This document shows positions 37,594 through 46,816 of a stretch of 62,153 nucleotides of DNA, piece by piece. The number at the start of each line of letters is the position of its first letter. Position 1 is the first letter of the stretch. The notes beneath the pieces were generated by a model. It did not search any database. It worked only from the letters and a program-made list of their open reading frames with translations, and had not been told where the DNA came from. Source of the stretch: Actinomycetota bacterium (lineage in GTDB: Bacteria; Actinomycetota; CADDZG01; WHSQ01). Where the stretch lies: assembly GCA_009377815.1 (NCBI GenBank), contig WHTI01000003.1:1-62153 (forward strand), written 5' to 3'. The translations under genes and the position numbers were made by a program.

Positions 37594-38247
37594 CTAGCGT
37601 CGGAGCCGGAAGATCCCGGTCACGACGCTGCTCCGCCAGAAGGTCAACACGGCTGCTCCCAGGATCGCCCACCACCACATCACCGACGCATCGGAAGGCT
37701 TGGTCCCCGGCGTTCGGGTCCACAGTCCGTTAGCCCACGGGAGCAGAGCGACCGCGAACGCGACGATGATGACCGCGCCGGCCCCTCCGAGACCTCCCAG
37801 ACGATCCGAAACCAGCCTCGCTGCCATCCCGGCTCCGGCGAATGCCACCCCACCGAGTGCAAGGGCCTCGAGAAGGAACGGCCACGCAGGGAGGGTCTGT
37901 TCCTCGATCAGTCCTCCCGACGCATAACCGCGGAGTAGGAGCCAGAACAGGATCGTCGGCGGGAGCGTCAGCACGATCCGGACCAGCCGTCGCGTCAACA
38001 CCGAAATCGGTGTGTAGCCGAGCGATTCCTCGGTCGGATCATCGAGCACGAAAGCCAACCCGAGTCCGATCGTCACGGCGGCGAGCCGAAGTCCGAAAGC
38101 GGAGGAACCTGCGTCGGCGTAGGTCTGGCTGTGGAAGTGCCACACGACGAAGGTCGCGGGCACGACTGAACCGATGAGCCCACCCCACCTGATGGTCCGG
38201 ATCGTTGGGCGCACAAGCTGCCTCAATGACACGGTGCGGTTCCCCAC
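37594..38247 (-). CDS. Membrane protein, distal gene of the ECF-ABC operon
   Basis: This 217-residue protein has about six hydrophobic segments (GLIGSVVPATFVVWHF at the front, VIIVAFAVALLPW near the end). It lacks ATPase motifs and looks like an accessory ABC-2-type or DUF-type membrane subunit. The longest start is GTG 38247. GTG 38232 (preceded by GGGGA) and TTG 38226 are also possible; the last would overlap the permease stop as TTGA. Whichever is used, coupling to the permease gene is clear. No family name is recognised. Confidence 0.6.
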   Translation of the reverse strand: MGNRTVSLRQLVRPTIRTIRWGGLIGSVVPATFVVWHFHSQTYADAGSSAFGLRLAAVTIGLGLAFVLDDPTEESLGYTPISVLTRRLVRIVLTLPPTILFWLLLRGYASGGLIEEQTLPAWPFLLEALALGGVAFAGAGMAARLVSDRLGGLGGAGAVIIVAFAVALLPWANGLWTRTPGTKPSDASVMWWWAILGAAVLTFWRSSVVTGIFRLRR

Positions 38248-39923
38248 TGCTTCAGACCCCTGTAGACGAGGCCCCAGTTGTCATGTGCCTCCTCCAAGGA
38301 TGGCAAGGGTCTGAGGCTGAGGACCTCCGCGGCCTGATCGGTCGTGGTGGCAGGATCGGTGAGCAGGCTCCATTCCTCGGCGACCACAGCGCGTATCTCA
38401 GTCTGGTCCCGTCCTAGGAGCTGGAGGGCGTAATTGGTTTCCCTCGCCCCCCAAAGCACCCGGTAGTCATCACTGGTGCCGTACGTGTATCCGAGGAGGT
38501 TCCACGCGAGCGGATCGAAGTAAGTAGGACCATCGGCGCGTTCGGCCTGATAGGGGACCCGGGCCGCGGCCGAGGCGAATTCGGCTTCGGTGGCGCCTGT
38601 GGCTTGGGCTGCAAGCCACAGCGCCACGATCGCCCGACCTTGCTCGATCGACGTGCATTGTGACCTTCGCCGGCCGACCTTGAAATTTCCCCCGCGCGGA
38701 TCTCCCAGAGCCTGAAGATCGTCCTCGGTCAGTCGGAAGCGGCTATCCAGCCCGATGGTCCGTGAGGCGACCATCAGTGCGATCGATAGCTCACTCTCTC
38801 CCTGGGCGCTGTTGCGACCCCACCGCATCGAGGGGTGGATGTCGGTTTCCGATGCGAGGGCACCCCGTCTCCCCTCGCGATCAAGCCAGCGCGAAACGAA
38901 GGAATTCCGGTCCTCGTCATAGCGCTGGGTATGACCTGGAGCCTGGAGCAGGCGCAGATCCGTGGGGCGGGCGCCGGCCGGTACCGCGACGAGGACCCCC
39001 TCCGTTGGCCTGCGCCAGCGATCGATCCAGGGTTCGTAGCCTGGCATCGGGCAATAGGCGACCGAGGAGTACTCCCTGCACGAAGGTGCTGTCCACCCCT
39101 GTTGGAGTTGGGTCGTGATCGCCCTCTGAAGGTCGCGCGGACTCTCCTTGGTCAGTTGGTTCGCGACAAGGAAGGTACCCACCAGGGCAACGGTTGCGAG
39201 AGATGCCGCGAGGACTCTCTTACTCGCGTCAGGGATGAAGGCGACTGAGGCCGCGAGGGCGACGAGGCCCAGGAAGTAACCGAGTCGCCACCCATCGGGT
39301 CGGAGAGTGAGTTCGCTCGGGATTCCAGCAAGCCCCTCGCTGGAAACCCACAACGAAAGCCACTCTCGATTGTGTTGGTACGTGTTGCCGATCAGGACCG
39401 TGCAGACGGCGACGACCCCTGCGAGTCCAAGCGGCGCTACGAATATCCGGGGAGCCCAGCGTCCCAGAGCAACGCCGAACCCGCCTGCAAAGGCAACCAG
39501 GGCCGGCCCGGTCAGGATGATCGCGGGTCGGGGTGTCGCGACCCCTCCGATCACTTTCATATATGAGAGTTGGACGAGTACCAGTGCCAGCGCGAAGAAT
39601 GCGAGAAGTAGTGCTGAGAGGAGATGAGCGGCGGTCATGGTCGCATCGGATGTCACGAGGCTGTCCCAGAGTTCGGTCGTCTTGTACCGCCGAGGTCGGA
39701 TCGTGGCCAGATGCGCCGCTACCAGGACTGCAGCAGCCAAAGGAACTAGAGCATCGACGGTCAGGGAGTCATGCCGGTTGAGGACTGGGATGTCCCTCCA
39801 TGTCACACCGATGGTGATGACGAACGACAAGATGGTTCCGAGGATCACCATCGGGTTCCGTAGAAGCTTCCGTGCCTCCACGCGGGCAAGGGACAGGGCT
39901 ACCGGTAACGACCGGTGAACCAT
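38223..39923 (-). CDS. ABC permease-like protein with large soluble domain
   Basis: This 566-residue membrane protein has about six helices in the first 270 residues (VILGTILSFVITIGVTW to LATVALVGTFLVAN). A soluble domain of about 290 residues follows. The start of that domain has two close cysteines in SCREYSSVAYC, possibly an extracytoplasmic disulfide, so the domain may face out and sense or bind a ligand. The ATG at 39923 lies inside the last 25 bases of the ATPase gene. No typical FtsX/MacB or ABC-2 signature spans the whole protein. Confidence 0.65.
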   Translation of the reverse strand: MVHRSLPVALSLARVEARKLLRNPMVILGTILSFVITIGVTWRDIPVLNRHDSLTVDALVPLAAAVLVAAHLATIRPRRYKTTELWDSLVTSDATMTAAHLLSALLLAFFALALVLVQLSYMKVIGGVATPRPAIILTGPALVAFAGGFGVALGRWAPRIFVAPLGLAGVVAVCTVLIGNTYQHNREWLSLWVSSEGLAGIPSELTLRPDGWRLGYFLGLVALAASVAFIPDASKRVLAASLATVALVGTFLVANQLTKESPRDLQRAITTQLQQGWTAPSCREYSSVAYCPMPGYEPWIDRWRRPTEGVLVAVPAGARPTDLRLLQAPGHTQRYDEDRNSFVSRWLDREGRRGALASETDIHPSMRWGRNSAQGESELSIALMVASRTIGLDSRFRLTEDDLQALGDPRGGNFKVGRRRSQCTSIEQGRAIVALWLAAQATGATEAEFASAAARVPYQAERADGPTYFDPLAWNLLGYTYGTSDDYRVLWGARETNYALQLLGRDQTEIRAVVAEEWSLLTDPATTTDQAAEVLSLRPLPSLEEAHDNWGLVYRGLKQWGTAPCH

Positions 39924-40810
39924 GGACGTCCGGCGCACTGCCGGGAGCGTCGCCACGCCGCTTCTATGAACGCTTCGTCGCCGAGGAGCAAGAGATAGCC
40001 GTCTTCGACGCTCGGATCCACGAGGTTCGCGCCGGGAGGAGCGGTGCCGATGTTCCGGTGGACGCCCTCGCCGGTGCGCCATGACAACCTTGCTTCCGGG
40101 GCTCGGGCCTCGCTGAACCACACCGAACCGCGGGCAACCTCTCTGAGGTCCTTGGGCGTGCCTTCAAACAGCATTTTTCCGTGGTTCATCACGATCACCC
40201 GGGGGCACAGGGCGGCAACGTCCTCGGTCTGGTGGGTGGACAGGAGGATCGAACGCTCCTCGCCGAGTCGGGACATGACCTCTCGAAAGCGAAGCCGCTG
40301 CTCGGGATCGAGGCCCGCGGTGGGTTCATCGAGTATCAAGAGGCGAGGATCGCCGAGGAGGGCTTGCGAAAGGGCGACGCGTCTCCGCATGCCGCCGGAT
40401 AGGGCCTTGATCTTCTTGTGCGCGACCTTCTCGAGTCCGGTAAGGGCGATTACGCGATCCACTTCGGCGTGCCTCGCCTTCCGGTCGGTCATCTCCTTGA
40501 GGATCGCGACGTAGTCGATGAACTCGAAGGCAGTGAAGCTCCGGTGGAAGCCGGGCTCTTGGGGCATGTAGCCGAGGCGCCTGCGGATATCGAGCCGGTG
40601 CCGATGGCGTGAGGGGTCGCGCCCGAAGATCTCGATGGAGCCCGAATCGAGGCTCATCACCGTCGCCAGGACCTTCAGCAGTGTTGTTTTACCGGCACCG
40701 TTGGGACCGAGCAGACCGGTGATCCCTTCGCTCGCTTCGAGCGAGACGCCATCCAATGCTCGGGTCGACCCGAATCGTTTGACAGCATCCTCAATCCTGA
40801 CCGAATTCAA
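39899..40810 (-). CDS. ABC transporter ATP-binding protein
   Basis: This 303-residue ATPase carries Walker [10 protein letters not shown] (residues about 36-44), a Q-loop region MPQEPGF, signature LSGGMRRRVALSQ, Walker [13 protein letters not shown] and His switch STHQTEDV. The start is TTG 40810, which overlaps the stop of the anti-sigma gene as TTGA. GAGAGGAG lies about nine bases upstream. It partners the permease downstream, whose ATG is inside its 3' end. It belongs to the five-gene operon headed by an ECF sigma factor. Confidence 0.85.
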   Translation of the reverse strand: MNSVRIEDAVKRFGSTRALDGVSLEASEGITGLLGPNGAGKTTLLKVLATVMSLDSGSIEIFGRDPSRHRHRLDIRRRLGYMPQEPGFHRSFTAFEFIDYVAILKEMTDRKARHAEVDRVIALTGLEKVAHKKIKALSGGMRRRVALSQALLGDPRLLILDEPTAGLDPEQRLRFREVMSRLGEERSILLSTHQTEDVAALCPRVIVMNHGKMLFEGTPKDLREVARGSVWFSEARAPEARLSWRTGEGVHRNIGTAPPGANLVDPSVEDGYLLLLGDEAFIEAAWRRSRQCAGRPWFTGRYR

Positions 40811-41634
40811 TGTCGGACTCCTCTCTCGAAAGAGCCGCGTCTGCCAAATAGGAGCGCGACGGAAGCGACGGTCACCAGCACCATCACCAACTGAACGATC
40901 CCGCCGAAGAGATCCTCCGCGGTGGCCGCGGTGTTGGCTGCGTAGTAGAGCGCAAGCGCTGATCCAGAGACCCACACGAACGCGAGACCGGTGGCGGCTC
41001 GGAGAGGTGAAATCACACTGGTGAGTGCAAGGCTTGCGAGTGTGAGCCCCAGCGATGGGATCAACCATGTGACCATCGCCCAATCCTTCTGGGGCAGCGC
41101 GAGCGAAGCCACGAATGCCAGTCCACCACTGGTTGTGAGCACCGCACTGGCTCGGACCAGTAGGAGATGGAAGGAACTCAGCGGTGCTGCGAGCCCTATC
41201 TCGTAGGTGGGATCGACGCGTGGACCGTAGGCGACCGCGACTCCCGCGAGGGGAAGCAGGGGGGCGAGGACCACGAACATGAGGAATCCCCGCGAGCTCA
41301 GGTGGGCGGCCGTGACCGCGAAACCGAGGGCGAGGATCAGGCCCCCGAGCCAGGAGACGCTTAGCGACGGCGTTGCCGCGAGCAGGCGCGCGACGTGATC
41401 TTTCACGCCCAAGCGCAGAAGCCCCCTCTCGATGATGCCGGGCGTGGGAACGGTGATCGCCCCGTTGATCTCGGTCCATAGGGTCTCGAGTTCCTTCTGA
41501 TCTCCCAGGGTCGCGATCTGGGCGCGGCACTCGCCGCAGGACACGAGGTGTGCCTCGATCGAGTAGGCGTGGGCGTCGTCGATAGCGGTGTGTGCGTACG
41601 CTTCGAGCATCTCGGGCTCGACGTGCCAGCTCAT
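40807..41634 (-). CDS. zf-HC2 anti-sigma factor with membrane domain
   Basis: This 275-residue protein begins with a zinc anti-sigma domain: H29 and C33xxC36 in EAHLVSCGECRAQ. A cytoplasmic linker and about six membrane segments follow (GGLILALGFAVTAAHL, FLMFVVLAPLLPLAGVAV and others). It would hold the ECF sigma factor inactive in the cytosol and release it on a membrane signal. Its ATG overlaps the sigma stop as ATGA, and its stop overlaps the ATPase start. The polytopic membrane part, in place of the usual single helix, hints that it senses the ABC transporter itself. Confidence 0.8.
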   Translation of the reverse strand: MSWHVEPEMLEAYAHTAIDDAHAYSIEAHLVSCGECRAQIATLGDQKELETLWTEINGAITVPTPGIIERGLLRLGVKDHVARLLAATPSLSVSWLGGLILALGFAVTAAHLSSRGFLMFVVLAPLLPLAGVAVAYGPRVDPTYEIGLAAPLSSFHLLLVRASAVLTTSGGLAFVASLALPQKDWAMVTWLIPSLGLTLASLALTSVISPLRAATGLAFVWVSGSALALYYAANTAATAEDLFGGIVQLVMVLVTVASVALLFGRRGSFERGVRH

Positions 41635-42161
41635 GCGAGTTCCTCCCTCAATCGAGCGCGGGCGCGCATCATCCGTGTCTTGACCGTTCCGGTCGGGATA
41701 CCGAGTAGTTGCGAGGCTTCCTTCATAGTCAGACCGTCGACCAGGGTGGCTTGGACAACGGCGCGTAGCTCCGGTGAGAGCCGATCGATAGCTCCGGCAA
41801 GGTCTCCGAACTCGACCCCCACTAGCACTTGATCCTCGGCAGAGACCACCGTCGCGGAGCGGTCCTCGCGAAGGGGTTCGAGATTCCTCGTCCGGCGGAG
41901 GTGATCTACAAGGCGGCGGATGGCGATGCCCCACATCCACGCTCCGACCTCGCCGGCACCGGTGTACGTGTCGGCCTTCCGCCACACGGCGATGAACGTG
42001 TCCTGCACTACCTCCTCGACCATCCCGGTGTCGGAGCACCGGCGGCGGAGCCGGAACATAAGCCAAGGTGCATGTCGGTTATAGAGCTCGTGGAGGGCAG
42101 AGCGGTCCCCTTCACCAACGGCGAGCAGAAGCGAGCGGTCGGTCCGCGTCTCGGTCATCAT
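41631..42161 (-). CDS. ECF sigma factor (sigma-70 family, group 4)
   Basis: This 176-residue sigma factor has region 2 (HELYNRHAPWLMFRL to GAWMWGIAIRRLVDHLRR) and region 4 helix-turn-helix (LVDGLTMKEASQLLGIPTGT). ATG 42161 is chosen; ATG 42158 follows in frame. The operon order is sigma, anti-sigma, ATPase, permease and a membrane protein, each linked by overlap. It is therefore likely to autoregulate the transporter genes. No clear ECF promoter was identified upstream in the 88-base gap to the divergent methyltransferase gene. Confidence 0.85.
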   Translation of the reverse strand: MMTETRTDRSLLLAVGEGDRSALHELYNRHAPWLMFRLRRRCSDTGMVEEVVQDTFIAVWRKADTYTGAGEVGAWMWGIAIRRLVDHLRRTRNLEPLREDRSATVVSAEDQVLVGVEFGDLAGAIDRLSPELRAVVQATLVDGLTMKEASQLLGIPTGTVKTRMMRARARLREELA

Positions 42162-42249
42162 CTGTACTGTCGCACTTCGACCCTCATTTGGTTCTATTGG
42201 ATCGGCGGGATGTGGAGATAGGACAAAGGCTGAGTGAAAGGATCCACCG

Positions 42250-43277
42250 GTGAGCAAGCTCTTTCCGACCTCGATCGTCGGCAGCTATCCGCAGCCCGAC
42301 TGGCTGATCGATCGGGCCAAGCTCGCCGGGCGCTTCCCACCTCGGGTTAGGGCCCTGGAGCTGTGGAAGGTTCCACCCGAGCACCTCGCTGAGGCCCAGA
42401 CCGATGCAACGGTCCTCGCGATCAAGGCTCAGGTGGACGCCGGACTCGACATCATCACCGACGGTGAGATCCGCAGGGAGAGCTATTCGAACCATTTCGC
42501 CACCGCGCTCGACGGTGTCGATATCGACAACCCGGGGACCGCCCTCGACAGGAGTGGGCATCCCAACCCGGTACCGAGGGTCGTCGGACCGGTCACTCGT
42601 AATCACCCCGTGTCGGTTGAGGACGTCAAGCTGCTGCGCTCGTGCACCGACCGCACCATCAAGATGACGGTTCCCGGCCCGTTCACGATGTCGCAGCAGG
42701 CGCAGAACGATCACTACCCCGACGACGAGGCGGTTGCGATGGCCTATGCGGACGCGTGCAACGCGGAGATCAGGGATCTGTTCGCCGCAGGGGCCGACAT
42801 CGTGCAGATCGACGAGCCCTACATGCAGGCTCGACCCAAACCCGCGCGTGCCTACGGTCTGACGGCGTTGAACCGCGCGCTCGACGGGATCACCGGAACC
42901 ACCGCGGTTCACATCTGTTTCGGCTACGCGGCGATCATCCACGAGCGTCCGTCCGGGTACTCGTTCCTTCCCGAACTCGCGGACTGTACGTGCGAACAGA
43001 TCTCGATCGAGACGGCGCAGTCGAATCTAGATCCGGGAGTCCTCGCCGAGCTGACCGACAAGACGATCATCCTTGGCGTGATCGATCTATCGGATGAGAC
43101 GGTGGAGACCGACGAGACCGTGGCCGATCGGGTGCGACGGGCGCTGCCGTTCGTCGATGCCGAGCGCATCGTCGTGTCCACCGACTGTGGGATGAAGTAC
43201 CTCCGCGCTCGTCGGCCGACGGCAAGCTGCGGGCGATGGTGGGGGCCGCAGAGATCCTGCGCAAGGAGCTCGGCTAA
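42250..43277 (+). CDS. MetE-like methyltransferase, apparent frameshift
   Basis: This gene encodes a cobalamin-independent methionine-synthase-type protein of about 340 residues, homologous to the MetE C-terminal domain. Substrate or Zn motifs include H221xC223 in HICFGYA and the late STDCGMKYL. The reading frame changes near 43203: with one more C in the CTCC run (43203-43204) the protein continues as LPRSSADGKLRAMVGAAEIL and stops at 43275-43277. Without it, translation runs on in a basic, unrelated frame to 43320. The start GTG has AAAGGA upstream. Sequence error is likely, though a true pseudogene is possible. Confidence 0.7.
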
Positions 43278-43350
43278 GCCAACCTGGTTCTATGGATGTC
43301 GCGGGGCGTACGATGGATGAACGCTATCGGAACAGTGCAGGGGGTGGAAG

Positions 43351-43713
43351 GTGAGCGACATCTATTGTCCGGCATGCCGTCTCGAGCAACCCGAGACACA
43401 CGAATACTGCCTCAGGTGTGGGATGGAGCTTCCGGTCCAGATCCTCGCCGCCGCGCGGGCGAAGTCCACTCGATTCTTCCCCGGGCTGAAGCTGGGGGAC
43501 GCCGACCTCGAGTCGGGGTTCCTCAGGGTCAGTTGTTACCGAGAGGATCAGACCTTCGAATCGGATGAGGGCTCGGTAACCATCCCCGGTCATCACGTGC
43601 GGTTCAGCATCTGGGATGGCGCCCAGGCGAGATGCGCACTCTCGGTTCCCGAATCGGAAGCCCGGGATCTCGCCACCTTCATCACCTCGGAACTGGACCG
43701 CGTTCTTCAATAG
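43351..43713 (+). CDS. Zinc-ribbon protein, function unknown
   Basis: This 120-residue protein opens with a zinc ribbon, CPAC (C6, C9) and CLRC (C20, C23), followed by a beta-rich domain of about 85 residues. It starts with GTG after GGTGGAAGGT and lies on the same strand as the methyltransferase, separated by about 70 bases. The second domain has the pattern RVSCYREDQTFESDEGSVTIP. Such domains occur in sensor or membrane-associated proteins, but I cannot assign a role. Confidence 0.6.
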   Translation: MSDIYCPACRLEQPETHEYCLRCGMELPVQILAAARAKSTRFFPGLKLGDADLESGFLRVSCYREDQTFESDEGSVTIPGHHVRFSIWDGAQARCALSVPESEARDLATFITSELDRVLQ

Positions 43714-43754
43714 TCCCTTGCTTAGCTCCATTCCTCTGTCAGGATGAGGACGCG

Positions 43755-44039
43755 ATGAAACTCGTGTTGTTTGGCCTCGCCATCCTGCTGGTGCTCTACC
43801 TCGTCGATCGGCTCATGGTGTGGATGGAAACGCGCGGGTGGGTCTACTGGCGGACGCGCGAGCGGAGCGTGGGGAGCGCGATCGTCGGGGCGATCGGTTC
43901 CATCTACGACCCCTCCCGGGTTCACACCGAGGATGAGATCAGGCGACTTCAGGACGACATCGAGGATGAGGACGAAGGTGCTCCGCCCAAGATGCGGTTC
44001 GCCGACGGGAAGGTGTACGTCTACAAGCCGAAGGACTGA
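43755..44039 (+). CDS. Small single-pass membrane protein
   Basis: This 94-residue protein has an N-terminal hydrophobic segment, KLVLFGLAILLVLYLVDRLM, then an amphipathic stretch WVYWRTRERSVGSAIVGAI. The C-terminus is acidic (RRLQDDIEDEDEG). ATG 43755 is chosen because the region upstream is the shadow of the previous gene's tail. It would anchor in the membrane with its tail in the cytosol. No family is recognised. Confidence 0.6.
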   Translation: MKLVLFGLAILLVLYLVDRLMVWMETRGWVYWRTRERSVGSAIVGAIGSIYDPSRVHTEDEIRRLQDDIEDEDEGAPPKMRFADGKVYVYKPKD

Positions 44040-44170
44040 TCGACCGGTGGGCGAGTGACTCACTAACGCGGTCGTTGGCCAGAACTTCTAGGAAGTCCTC
44101 CATGTACCCGCTGCGAGGGCGATTACGCTTCCCAGGCCAAGACGCCCATCGAGGAGAGAGGTCCAACTGC

Positions 44171-45364
44171 ATGAACGCTCTCGAGCGGCTGAATCGGGCG
44201 ACGACCGATCTCGATCCGCCGTTCGCCTTGGTCGATCTCGGTGCGCTGAACGCCAATGCGCTGGACATGGAACGGCGGGCCGCTCCCAAGCCGATCCGGC
44301 TCGCGTCGAAATCGGTGCGATGCCGCGCGGTCCAGACTGAGGTGCTGTCCCGGAGTGGATTCGAGGGCACGCTGGCGTTTACCTTGCGGGAGGCATTGTG
44401 GCTCCATTCCCACGGATTCGATGACATCGTCGTTGCGTATCCGACCGCCGATCGTGGTGCGCTGCGCGATCTCGCCTGGAAGATGGGCGAGGATCCCGGC
44501 GCTCGTATCGCGATCATGGTCGATTCGGTCGAGCACCTCGACTTCATCGACCGGGCGACGGGGACGAGAGGTACTTCGCTGAGATTGTGCCTCGACATCG
44601 ATGCCGGATGGTGGCTCGCCGGAGGCCGCGTTCGGATCGGAGCCAAGCGTTCTCCGCTCCACGATGCCTCCCAAGCGCGCGCCCTAGCACGAGTGATCGA
44701 GGGGCGCCCCGGCTTCGAGCTGGTCGGCATCATGGCCTACGAGGCGCAGATCGCGGGAGTGGGGAACCGGGTGAAACGCAAGCCGCTCCGCTCGTTCGCG
44801 GTTCGAACGATGCAGGCTCGCTCTGCACGCGAGCTCGCCGAACGCCGTGCAGAGATCGCCGCCGCGGTCCGCGAGGTCAGTACGCTCGAGTTCGTCAACG
44901 GCGGAGGCACCGGAAGTCTCGAAGGGACCGCGGTCGAAGCTGCGGTCACGGAGGTCGCCGGAGGATCGGGCCTCTACGGACCGGGATTGTTCGACTCCTA
45001 CCGAGCCTTCACCCCGCAGCCAGCCGCGATATTCGCGCTGCCGGTGGTGCGCCGGCCGAGCGATCGGGTGGCCACGGTGTTGGGCGGCGGCTACCTCGCC
45101 TCGGGCCCGGCGGACAGGGCACGGCTCCCGATCCCGCATCTCCCCGAAGGGTTGAAGCTCGACGCGCAGGAGGGGGCGGGGGAGGTCCAGACCCCGTTGC
45201 ACGGAACCGCCGCTGCGTCCCTCGGGATCGGGGACCGCGTCTACTTCCGTCACGCCAAGGCGGGCGAACTGTGCGAGCGGTTCGATCGTCTCTACCTCGT
45301 CGACGGCGAGCGTGTCGTGGGCGAGGTACCCACTTATCGGGGCGAAGGACAGTGCTTCCTGTGA
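44171..45364 (+). CDS. PLP-dependent alanine-racemase-fold deaminase/aldolase
   Basis: This 397-residue enzyme has the fold type III PLP barrel of alanine racemase and D-threonine aldolase/D-serine dehydratase-like enzymes. The PLP lysine is in the strand LASKSVR (about residue 45), and the C-terminal beta domain contains HGTAAASLGIGDRVYFRH. It likely converts D- or L-hydroxy-amino acids, a guess from family. ATG 44171 follows GAGGAGAGAGG. Its stop is overlapped by the start of the next gene (GTGA), so both are translated together. Confidence 0.75.
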   Translation: MNALERLNRATTDLDPPFALVDLGALNANALDMERRAAPKPIRLASKSVRCRAVQTEVLSRSGFEGTLAFTLREALWLHSHGFDDIVVAYPTADRGALRDLAWKMGEDPGARIAIMVDSVEHLDFIDRATGTRGTSLRLCLDIDAGWWLAGGRVRIGAKRSPLHDASQARALARVIEGRPGFELVGIMAYEAQIAGVGNRVKRKPLRSFAVRTMQARSARELAERRAEIAAAVREVSTLEFVNGGGTGSLEGTAVEAAVTEVAGGSGLYGPGLFDSYRAFTPQPAAIFALPVVRRPSDRVATVLGGGYLASGPADRARLPIPHLPEGLKLDAQEGAGEVQTPLHGTAAASLGIGDRVYFRHAKAGELCERFDRLYLVDGERVVGEVPTYRGEGQCFL

Positions 45365-46659
45365 CCCAAGTGTTCACCAACTGGGCCGGGGTCGAATCCT
45401 GCACCCCGTCCGAGTATCTCCGCCCGCACACCACCGAGGAGGTCCAGGCGGCGGTTACCGCCGCGGGCAAGGCCGGACGCGCCGTGCGCGCGGTGGGGGC
45501 CGGTCACTCGTTCACCTCCACAGCGATGACCGATGGGACACTGCTGTCGCTCGAGAACATGAACCGGGTGCTCGATGTCGATACGTCGTCGGGGCTCACC
45601 CGGGTCGAGGCCGGCATCACCCTGCACGATCTCAACCATCGCCTCGCCGAGCATGGCCTCGCGCTCGAGAACCTCGGGGATGTCGACGTGCAGTCGATCG
45701 CCGGGGCAACTCAGACGGGGACGCACGGAACGGGGGCCGGGTTGCGCAACCTGTCGGCCTCGATCGAGAGTCTCGAGATAGTCAGTGGTGACGGATCGGT
45801 GGTCGAGGTTTCTGCCGAGAGTGATCCTAACGACTGGCGGGCCGCTCGCGTGGGACTCGGGGCTCTGGGGATCGTGACCGCGGCAACGTTGAGGTTGGCG
45901 CCGTCGTTCGTCCTTCATGGCGTGGACCGACCGTCGACGATGGCTGAAGTGCTCGACGGGATGGATCGGCTCGCGGCCGGCAACGATCACTTCGAGTTCT
46001 ACCTGTTCCCGCACAGCGATCGGGTGCAGACCCGGGTCAACAATCGCACCGAGCGACCCGCGAAGCCACGCACGCGCGTCGCCGAATGGTTGAACGACAT
46101 CGTGCTCCTCAACCGCGCGTTCGGACTCACGCAGGGGGTCGCGAAGCGGTTCCCCTCACGCATCCCCGCCGTGAATCGCTTCGTCGCACGGGCTTGGGGC
46201 ACGAGCGAACGATTCGATGTCTCCTACCGGATCTTCGCTTCCCCGCGGCTCGTGCGGTTCGTCGAGATGGAGTACGCGATCCCGCGCCCTCACGCTAGAG
46301 AGGCCATCACCGCGGTGCACGCGCTGGCCAGCTCCGGGCGCTTCGACGTGTCGTTCCCGATCGAGGTCCGCTTCGTGGCTCCGGACGACGCTCTCCTGAG
46401 TCCCGCTTGGGGGCGGGAGACCTGCTACATCGCGGTCCACATCTACCGGGGCATGGAGTGGGAGCCGTACTTCCGGGCGGTCGAGGAGATCATGGACTCG
46501 TTCGACGGCCGGCCCCACTGGGGCAAGCGGCACTTCCAGACCGCCGCCACCCTGGCCCCGCGGTACGAGGGCTTCGAACGGTTCCTCGCCGTCAGGGACC
46601 GCTTCGACCCCGGCCGTCGCTTCGCCAACCCCTACCTCGAAGCGGTCCTGGGCCCCTGA
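45361..46659 (+). CDS. FAD-linked sugar-1,4-lactone oxidase-like oxidoreductase
   Basis: This 432-residue flavoprotein is of the VAO/D-arabinono-1,4-lactone oxidase family. The FAD motif VGAGHSFT contains the histidine used for covalent FAD attachment. The C-terminal RPHWGKRH segment is the ALO hallmark. It would oxidise an aldonolactone with O2 or another acceptor. GTG 45361 overlaps the previous stop as GTGA. The pairing with a PLP deaminase/aldolase-type enzyme suggests a shared catabolic pathway for sugar-derived or amino-acid substrates. Confidence 0.8.
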   Translation: MTQVFTNWAGVESCTPSEYLRPHTTEEVQAAVTAAGKAGRAVRAVGAGHSFTSTAMTDGTLLSLENMNRVLDVDTSSGLTRVEAGITLHDLNHRLAEHGLALENLGDVDVQSIAGATQTGTHGTGAGLRNLSASIESLEIVSGDGSVVEVSAESDPNDWRAARVGLGALGIVTAATLRLAPSFVLHGVDRPSTMAEVLDGMDRLAAGNDHFEFYLFPHSDRVQTRVNNRTERPAKPRTRVAEWLNDIVLLNRAFGLTQGVAKRFPSRIPAVNRFVARAWGTSERFDVSYRIFASPRLVRFVEMEYAIPRPHAREAITAVHALASSGRFDVSFPIEVRFVAPDDALLSPAWGRETCYIAVHIYRGMEWEPYFRAVEEIMDSFDGRPHWGKRHFQTAATLAPRYEGFERFLAVRDRFDPGRRFANPYLEAVLGP

Positions 46660-46754
46660 CCCGGCAACCCGAACCCCCTAGCCGTTTTGATCGTGTGACG
46701 GGCCCGGGAAGCAAGCTCAGAACTGAACAGAACGGGAAAACGGCACATAGCGCG

Positions 46755-46772
46755 CGCCCCGAGAACGGGGCG
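46755..46772. terminator. Weak hairpin between lactone oxidase and metalloprotease
   Basis: CGCCCCG and its complement CGGGGCG with the loop AGAA form a 7-bp GC stem in the 157-base gap. No T tract follows, so it may be a weak terminator or just local structure. Confidence 0.3.
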
Positions 46773-46816
46773 TCTCCTAGTTAATGGAATGAGGGGCCCA
46801 CGCCGATACAAGGGGC

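Noticed and set aside
36319-37938. 539-codon forward frame across MFS, VOC, AraC and membrane genes
   Set aside because: It crosses four well-supported opposite genes and shows no domain.
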